Shown here piece by piece: positions 17,334 through 22,633 of a stretch of 22,633 nucleotides of DNA (position 1 is its first letter; each line of letters starts with the position of its first letter). The stretch is from Saccoglossus kowalevskii (taxonomy: Eukaryota > Hemichordata > Enteropneusta > Harrimaniidae): the NCBI RefSeq assembly GCF_000003605.2, contig NW_003140813.1, positions 898,270 to 920,902 of the forward strand, read 5' to 3'. The notes under the pieces are model-generated. The model was given only the letters and a program-made list of their open reading frames with translations. It made no database searches and was not told where the DNA came from. The position numbers were made by a program, and so were the translations under genes.

Positions 17334-17825
17334 AATTTTGGGCATGGTTTCGCAAAAGTGAACAAGGTTTCTAAAATATGGACGTGGTCATTGATGTAAC
17401 TTGTTTTTTTTTTCGTAACTCGATGTTCGCGACTCGATATCCATAACTCATACAAATCTGCAACTTGTATGGTTACTGTTCATTTGATATCTTGAGTTTG
17501 ATACAGCATTGTTTCTTATTGAGTGTATGCAGGGCCCACACCATTTGTTGGTTTCAGTGTCATTCAGTATTTTTGTCAGATTACATCATTGAATCTGCCA
17601 TTTTTGTTCATCCTTGTTCATATCTCGTAGGAATTAAAATCACTGTAGTCCTCAATATATCAATTATACCTGGCGGGTAAAATTTAGATTTGAAAGAACA
17701 TAGAATTGAGAACAAATCTGCAGTCTCTTGTTACATTTTTTGGTGTAGCTACTCTGAAGGTGCTATAACATGATCAGAACAAATATTACATGCACAGTGG
17801 TCGCAAGTGGTCTATTACAGTGATC

Positions 17826-17831
17826 TTTAAT
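17826..17831 (-). terminator. Candidate poly(A) signal (ATTAAA) of the adaptor-like gene
   Basis: ATTAAA on the minus strand lies about 40 bp after the in-frame TAA at 17874-17872. GT-rich sequence follows roughly 35-60 bp further on. It would give a very short 3' UTR, and a chance hexamer is possible in AT-rich DNA. Confidence 0.35.
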
Positions 17832-17871
17832 ATATCCTAAGATATATACCAGTATATGTTTCAAACTGTTA

Positions 17872-18452
17872 TTATTTACCAGTGTATTTCATACTGACAT
17901 ATCCACCTTCTGGGTGACTTGTCTGGGCATTTGATCCTGGCAAGTTCCGGTACACCATGTCACTCTGGCCTCTCCCCACATTTGGCAAGTTGTGGTACAC
18001 GTCTTTTCTGCCAACATTTTGCGGTTTCTTATCCATTGGGGAAACCTCTTCATAAGTGTCATCCCATAGCTGATTTCCATCAGTGACTTCATATGTTTCT
18101 TGTTCCTCCTCTATAGGTGCTGATGGTTTTGTGGGTGGAAGCGGTTTCCGTGGTAACCTTGTTGGTGGTTCCTCCATTACTTCATAATTCTCTCCCCAGT
18201 CTTGTAGCGCGTTTTTATTTTTCGGGGATACTGATGACACTCGAGGTGGAATTGCTGGTTCCCGATTGTCAAAAACTTCATAATCTTCTTCACCAGGTTC
18301 TACAATAGTATCTGGCATGTATTGTTTTACTGGGTATTGGGCTCTAGGTTTTGGTGGTAATTGTTTTCGTTGATGGTTTTGTGAAGACATTCCATCATCA
18401 TATACATCATCAGTTGGGTCTTCAGGTACATGATACATGTCGTCATCTTCTT
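17872..18452 (-). CDS. Multi-tyrosine, proline-rich docking protein, last visible exon
   Basis: It encodes residues 424(part)-616 of the visible protein, beginning EEDDDMYHVPEDP. Tyrosine motifs in order: YHVP (430), VYDD (441), YEVF (481), YEVM (513), YEVT (544), YEEV (557), YHNL (576), YRNL (591) and YVSM (608). From known SH2 preferences, YxN motifs suit Grb2, YEVM and YVSM suit PI3K p85, and YHVP suits Crk-type domains. SH3-type motifs are LPPKPR (455-460) and RLPRKPLPP (522-530). The acceptor is TATATTCAG at 18453-18454 (phase 1, completing a Glu codon). The exon is drawn to the TAA at 17874-17872; a donor ACTG|GTAAAT at 17879 could instead splice onward. The protein is not identified. 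Confidence 0.8.
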
Positions 18453-19043
18453 CTGAATATAAAACATATCTTACTAGGATGAGAACATAAAACAATTGTA
18501 GCAGCTCTTCATTAAAGCTACTGAAAAAATTAAAATTAAATTGTGTGGTTCCTTGGTTCCTTCTTTGCACTAGCTTGTTAATTAGTTAACAAAATGTTCA
18601 TGGAAGGATATTTACAGTAAAATCTTCCTAACTCAATCAATATTTTAGATAATATTTTTTTTTTTTTTTTTTTTAAATTCGTTGTGATTTTGCAATATTT
18701 TTTTCCAATAAAGTAAGAGTATAGCAACATATCTTATCTATCAAGCAAGCAATATTTGACAAGAAAAATACAAGCAATCTTATTCCTCAATTAATTTAAT
18801 TTTGTTCTTGATGTGGCGATCATTGAAAAGAACAAAATAGAAGCCATTTTGTTTTTAGCAACTCAAAAAAATCACATTTCTTTTTGACCAGGTACATGTA
18901 CATTTTTAAACATAATCTTGGTGATTTTATATGATTATAAATGTCAAGGCATTGATATGGCAATATGTCCATGTGAACTGTTTTTTACAGCGACTTGTTT
19001 GTTGCAAGGAAAACAACAGAATTATTGTTAAAAATAAACTTAC
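18453..19043 (-). other. Intron between the two large adaptor exons
   Basis: It is 591 bp with donor CCAG|GTAAGTTTA and acceptor TATATTCAG, phase 1. It contains a 20-nt T run (18655-18674; A run on the coding strand) and nothing else recognisable. Confidence 0.75.
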
Positions 19044-20229
19044 CTGGTTCAGGGTTATGCATCTTGTTCTTTTGAGTGAAAAGTCCAGCTGGGGTGAGTT
19101 TTATTTGATTTTTCTTCATTACAGGCTTTGGTTTTGGCTCAACTTTCTTTTTTCCCTTTACATTCGGTTGTTTTTGTTGTTGTGGTGGTGGTGGTTGTTT
19201 TGGCGAAAGTGCAGCTACTGGAATGTTCAAATCTTTTGCAGTCCCTTTCACTTTACCATGTGCTATGTTTACTTCAGGTTTTGGTTTCCTGACTGGTTTC
19301 TCTTCCAACTGTTGTGCTAATGGATGCACACCCACTTTGCCTGGCTGTTTTTTAACAGGGGATTTGTTCTCATTAGCAGTAAGCCATGTTGGGGAAGCCA
19401 ACTTTCCTGGCGGCTTCTTTTTATGGATGGTTTCTTCTTTCTCGACCGGAGGGGGTGGAGGAGGTGATGCCGGTGGGGAGGAATCAATTTTTGGCAAATT
19501 TACAGGCTTCTTAATTGGAGGCGGGGGGTTAAGTTCACTGGTAATACGAACCGGTGGGGTCGGCGGATTTTCAGGCTCTGTCAACCCTTTCTTTGTTTCC
19601 AAAGGTGGATTTACCCATTTCCTTGGAATATCATTGTTCTTAGGTTTAAATTTTGTCATTTCAATATTTTCAAGTGTATTTGTTCCAACAACTGGTTTTT
19701 TAAATTTTGTCTTTGTTTCTTGTTGAGGGGGCTGAGGTGGAGGACTAGTTGGCAAGTCGTCTCCATTTCTGTGTTCACTAACTTGTGTATTCTGTAGCAC
19801 AATATTCCTTTTTTTGTTCCGTGGCACATTCACAGGTGGTTTAATCTTATTCTTATATTTCACATTTACATTCTGGTACAAAGGCTCTTCATCGTCAGCA
19901 GCTGGTTTGGGCATCGTCGGTGTTTCAAGATCCACATATTCCTCAGCAACATATGGTTGAGGCGGAGTGTATTCCTCTTCTTCCATTGGATTTGGTGCCT
20001 CATACATCTCTCCTTCCTCAGGCACAAACTCTGGGGCTTGGTAGGTTCGATCATCTATGATTTGTGTTGGCTTGTCTCCTCTCGAACAAGGATGCTCTGT
20101 TTCGGTATTATTATTCCATTTATGTTGTTCATTTAATGGTGTTGGAATAAATCTCCTAGCAGTTTGATCTTCGGGAATATTTGTCAAATTTCCCATCTCA
20201 TCAACGTTCCCATATAGCTGATCTGGCTC
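19044..20229 (-). CDS. Multi-tyrosine, proline-rich docking protein, large middle exon
   Basis: This 1186-nt exon encodes residues 29-423 plus one base of 424. The N-terminal part is acidic with tyrosine motifs: YGNV (34), YQAP (91), YEAP (104), YTPP (115), YVDL (126) and YQNV (146). YGNV and YQNV are YxN Grb2-type sites. A long basic, Pro/Lys-rich disordered part follows, with PTPPVR, PPPPIKKP and a polyproline run (residues about 280-289, SPPPPPPV) of the kind bound by profilin, EVH1 or SH3 domains. No PH, SH2, SAM or SH3 fold is visible. The acceptor is AATCTCTATAG at 20230-20231 (phase 0) and the donor is at 19043-19042 (phase 1). The style resembles SLP-76, BLNK, ADAP/PRAM1, GAB proteins or a receptor cytoplasmic tail. 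Role inferred, family unassigned. Confidence 0.85.
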
Positions 20230-20943
20230 CTATAGAGATTAAAGCAGAAGGAATTTATTTTCAAGCATCCTAATGTATACACATGATGTGAATGCTTGAG
20301 CATATCTAGTGATACTCAAAAAAACAAGAAATTTAAATGAACATGATATTATTATCTCACTTAACCACATAACGTTTTCTACACTATATTTGGATCACAT
20401 AACAACAGAATTACCTAATGACATTCATGGATTTCTCACAGTCCACAGAAAGTGCCACTATGACACCATCACACCATTGTACTCAAAAGCCGACCTACTT
20501 TTAGTGTATGCTAATTACGTTTCCGTGGCAATTACCATATTCTCTGAATTTTTACTTCATACAATGTTTTTGGAAACATAAAATTAAATTAAATAACGAA
20601 ACAAATCATATGTGTTGAAATCAAAGCAAGTACACATGAGAAATGGATGATATACTAACATGTTTTTGGTAACAAAAATGTCTATAGTCTGACAAATATA
20701 AATTGACTTGTCCTTGTTCTCCTCAAATTGGTCCAGTCATGTCCAAAAAATAATGTTGAATGTAAGTGCACTCCTACTTAATTTGCTATAAAGTACAGAT
20801 CCAACAGTAGACTAAATAGACAGTCTGCCAATAAAAGTTTGCACGTTTCGCATCTCAGACTAACAGTTTTTCACACCACCGATTTTCTCAATAAAATTTC
20901 ATGTGTTCAAAACAAATATTAGGAAGTTGCAGAAAAGACTCAC
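20230..20943 (-). other. Intron of the adaptor-like gene
   Basis: It is 714 bp with donor GCG|GTGAGTC and acceptor CTATAG, phase 0. A 90-codon plus-strand open frame inside it has no protein character. Nothing else is recognised. Confidence 0.7.
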
Positions 20944-21027
20944 CGCTTCCTGGTCTTGAGGGTTAAATGTTTCTGTTTTCTCATCTACCAAATTTGTGTT
21001 ACTTCCACTTAACGTGTCTGTAGCCTC
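20944..21027 (-). CDS. Multi-tyrosine docking protein, first visible (internal) exon
   Basis: This 84-nt exon encodes 28 polar residues: EATDTLSGSNTNL then VDEKTETFNPQDQEA. It joins the next exon in phase 0 to give QEAEPDQLYGNV. The acceptor is a long pyrimidine tract, TTTTTTTTTCAG, at 21028-21029, and the donor GCG|GTGAGTC is at 20943-20942. Because it has an acceptor and no start codon, the true 5' end, and possibly any folded N-terminal or membrane domain, is upstream, beyond the window. Confidence 0.75.
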
Positions 21028-21244
21028 CTGAAAAAAAAATGTTACAATAAAACAATAGACTTTACTATTCCATAAAAAGTTGTCTTACAATTCATTCATT
21101 GCGACATTCAAAATTTCCCTTATTTGAGATTTCTTTTCTTCGCATACAATGGATGTGTCACTAATATTTGCCACCAAAGACACAATTCATAGCCTTGCTA
21201 AACATCAGTGGTCTCACACCACTAAAGAAGTGTTTTGAAATAAG

Positions 21245-21482
21245 ACAGCAACCCCAGTGACAATCTTCTTTCACAGTTTAAGTTTTGCGTTTTGTTTTCT
21301 GTTTATTGTAGTATTATAATTTATTCCTAATATTTTTTTATTCTCTGTAATGTATTAGCTTAGTTTGTTTTATTTTATCTATTTACATTTTTGTAACCTT
21401 GTATTCCTTCTTAAACTTTTGTAACCATTGCCAATCCCTCCGGGGAATGTGTAAAGTGTTAATAAAATTATTATTATTAAAT
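21245..21482 (+). mobile_element. Probable non-LTR retrotransposon 3' end
   Basis: T-rich 3'-UTR-like sequence is followed by CCAATCCCTCCGGGGAATG, a spacer with AATAAA (21461-21466) and a short ATT microsatellite tail (about 21467-21490). Microsatellite-type tails are common in CR1/L2/RTE-like LINE 3' ends. No coding part remains, so the clade is not assignable by eye. Confidence 0.45.
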
Positions 21483-21527
21483 TATTATTACTAATATATG
21501 CAACAGAAATAGTTTTTCATGTCATAA

Positions 21528-21855
21528 AAAAACAGAAATCCTATTTTATGGGGTTTTGAAGAGGTGTGAAAACAGAAATCATATTTTGTGGGGTCTTGAA
21601 AAGGTCTGAAAAGAAAAATCCTATTTTGTGGGGTTTTGAAGAGATCTGAAAACAGAAATCCTATTTTGTGGGGTTTTGAAGAGATCTGAAAACAGAAATC
21701 CTATTTTGTGGGGTTTTGAAGAGATCTGAAAACAGAAATCCTATTTTGTGGGGTTTTGAAGAGGTCTGATAACATAACTCCTACATGTATTTTCTGGGGT
21801 TTTGATGAGGTCTGAGAACACAGAATCATATTTTGTGGTTCTTGATGAGATCTTC
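21528..21855. repeat. Minisatellite, 40-bp unit, about 8 copies
   Basis: The unit is AAAACAGAAATCCTATTTTG followed by TGGGGTTTTGAAGAGATCTG. The central copies (about 21610-21770) are nearly identical and the outer ones diverge, as expected when unequal exchange homogenises the middle. Confidence 0.93.
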
Positions 21856-22060
21856 AAACAACTAGTATACCTTTCCTTCTACAACCAGAAGGCTGTTCAA
21901 AGTAAGTTGATATTGCTTGATCTACAGATAATGCTTTTGAGAGATTTTACTATATTTTAGATGACCAACTACTACACAACTAAATAAACATATTTATCAG
22001 TTTTATTAACATCATCATTTTAATGTCACAGAATCTCTTGAGGGCATGCATGACTTGGAG

Positions 22061-22208
22061 TACTGTAAAATACTTTATTTTAGCTGGAATTAATTTTCAC
22101 TTTCTGACGAACTGAATGTAAAATATAGGAAAAAAGGTACATATGCTGGATTTTATTTTCACTGAATCATTCCTACAGCGAAAATAGCGAAAATAAAGTA
22201 TTTTGTAT
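22061..22208. mobile_element. MITE family A, copy 2
   Basis: It begins TACTGTAAAATACTTTATTT and ends with the inverted counterpart GCGAAAATAAAGTATTTTG. The interior aligns in opposite orientation with 13649-13821. It directly abuts the piggyBac-like fragment, so one probably inserted in or beside the other. Confidence 0.68.
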
Positions 22209-22214
22209 CATAAA

Positions 22215-22319
22215 CTCGAAGCAATGTCTCATTTTGTCTTTTTGGTTCATCATTTAAATTGAATTCAGTGAAACATTTTACCCCAATATAAGTGAGAAAA
22301 CAAATTGGTGCTCAAAGGG
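22215..22319. mobile_element. piggyBac-like element, right-end fragment
   Basis: Shares TTGAATTCAGTGAAA and the terminal TTGGTGCTCAAAGGG|TTAA with the right end of the element at 11571-12241. The left part is missing or replaced by the adjacent MITE. Confidence 0.6.
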
Positions 22320-22633
22320 TTAACTATTATGTTGAGTGGATTTCATAAATTCAAAGAGCATTTATTTTACATATTTTTTTTATAATGATTATATGAGTTT
22401 GTTACATGTACCAAAACAATAAAGTTGATCTTCAAAGGTACATTTTTTTTCTGTTTTTAAGAAGCTATAAAAGTGGCGTAAATATGTTTTTTTTTAATTT
22501 TACTCTTAAGGTAGAGATGCAGTTTATTTGTGAATTTCAATCAAAAATAGTTTTTTTTCGTTTTTTATATAGATTTTTATCTAAAGAACATTCTGTGACA
22601 ATTTGACCAATAATCTCTTATTGGAACACCATT

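Larger units (their letters stand above)
10740..17825. other. Intergenic region without supported genes
   Basis: About 7 kb between the 3' end of the adaptor-like gene and CHID1. I looked on the minus strand for SH2, SH3, PTP or kinase exons that might extend the adaptor and found none. Open frames are short and AT-driven. It contains the repeat elements listed separately and several long AT-rich stretches (notably 12690-13330 and 14520-14760). Confidence 0.55.
21028..22633 (-). other. Upstream intron of the adaptor-like gene, repeat-filled
   Basis: No exon is supported on either strand. It holds a retrotransposon-like 3' end (about 21245-21482), a 40-bp tandem array (21528-21855), a MITE (22061-22208) and a piggyBac-like end fragment (about 22215-22319), then T-rich sequence to the edge. 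Confidence 0.55.

Noticed and set aside
18931-19726. Plus-strand open frames (129 and 167 codons)
   Set aside because: The second is the antisense of the proline-rich adaptor exon (Gly/Phe-rich low complexity). The first runs from the intron into the same exon in antisense.
17872-21027. Naming the second gene SLP-76, BLNK, ADAP or GAB
   Set aside because: Only motif style is shared; the diagnostic SH2, SAM, helical SH3 or PH domain is not in the window.

Overview
This is a piece of an AT-rich animal (metazoan) nuclear genome, not a prokaryotic one. Coding sequence is in short exons with GT..AG splice sites. Introns are 0.6-2.4 kb and full of small repeats. There is a tRNA-derived SINE with target-site duplications, several MITE-like inverted-repeat elements, and no operons. 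The two proteins, the repeat types and the many TACATGTA palindromes suggest an invertebrate, probably marine, but the sequence does not fix the phylum. All gene models were made by eye from splice sites, reading-frame phase and remembered family sequences.

Two genes are visible, both on the minus strand. The left half (10439 down to 63, running off the left edge) holds the first seven coding exons of CHID1, the chitinase-domain-containing protein 1 / SI-CLP. All seven junctions visible in the window agree in phase and give 234 continuous residues: signal peptide, the conserved N-terminal extension, and the first part of the GH18-type barrel. The usual GH18 catalytic glutamate is absent, as in the family. 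A TATA-poor promoter-like region with duplicated 15-bp sites and ETS/YY1-like motifs lies just upstream (10440-10740).

The right part (21027 down to about 17872) holds three exons of a second gene, 616 visible residues. It encodes a disordered, proline-rich, multi-tyrosine docking protein. Its candidate SH2-binding motifs include YxN (Grb2-type), YxxM (PI3K p85-type) and YxxP, and it has several SH3-type PxxP motifs. It resembles SLP-76/BLNK/ADAP/GAB-type adaptors or a receptor tail in style, but no folded domain is visible and I give it no name. Its 5' end lies beyond the right edge. The last visible exon either ends at an in-frame TAA or splices onward at a donor overlapping the last codons.

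Between the genes (about 10.74-17.83 kb) I see no coding exon. That interval holds a piggyBac-like TTAA/CCCTTTGA element and other inverted-repeat elements. CHID1 introns carry a roughly 0.95-kb 38-bp tandem array, the SINE, a recent 139-bp tandem duplication, two inverted-repeat elements around a 48-nt exon, and two CpG-rich promoter-like blocks. The right end has a 40-bp tandem array, a non-LTR retrotransposon-like 3' end and a second copy of a MITE family.
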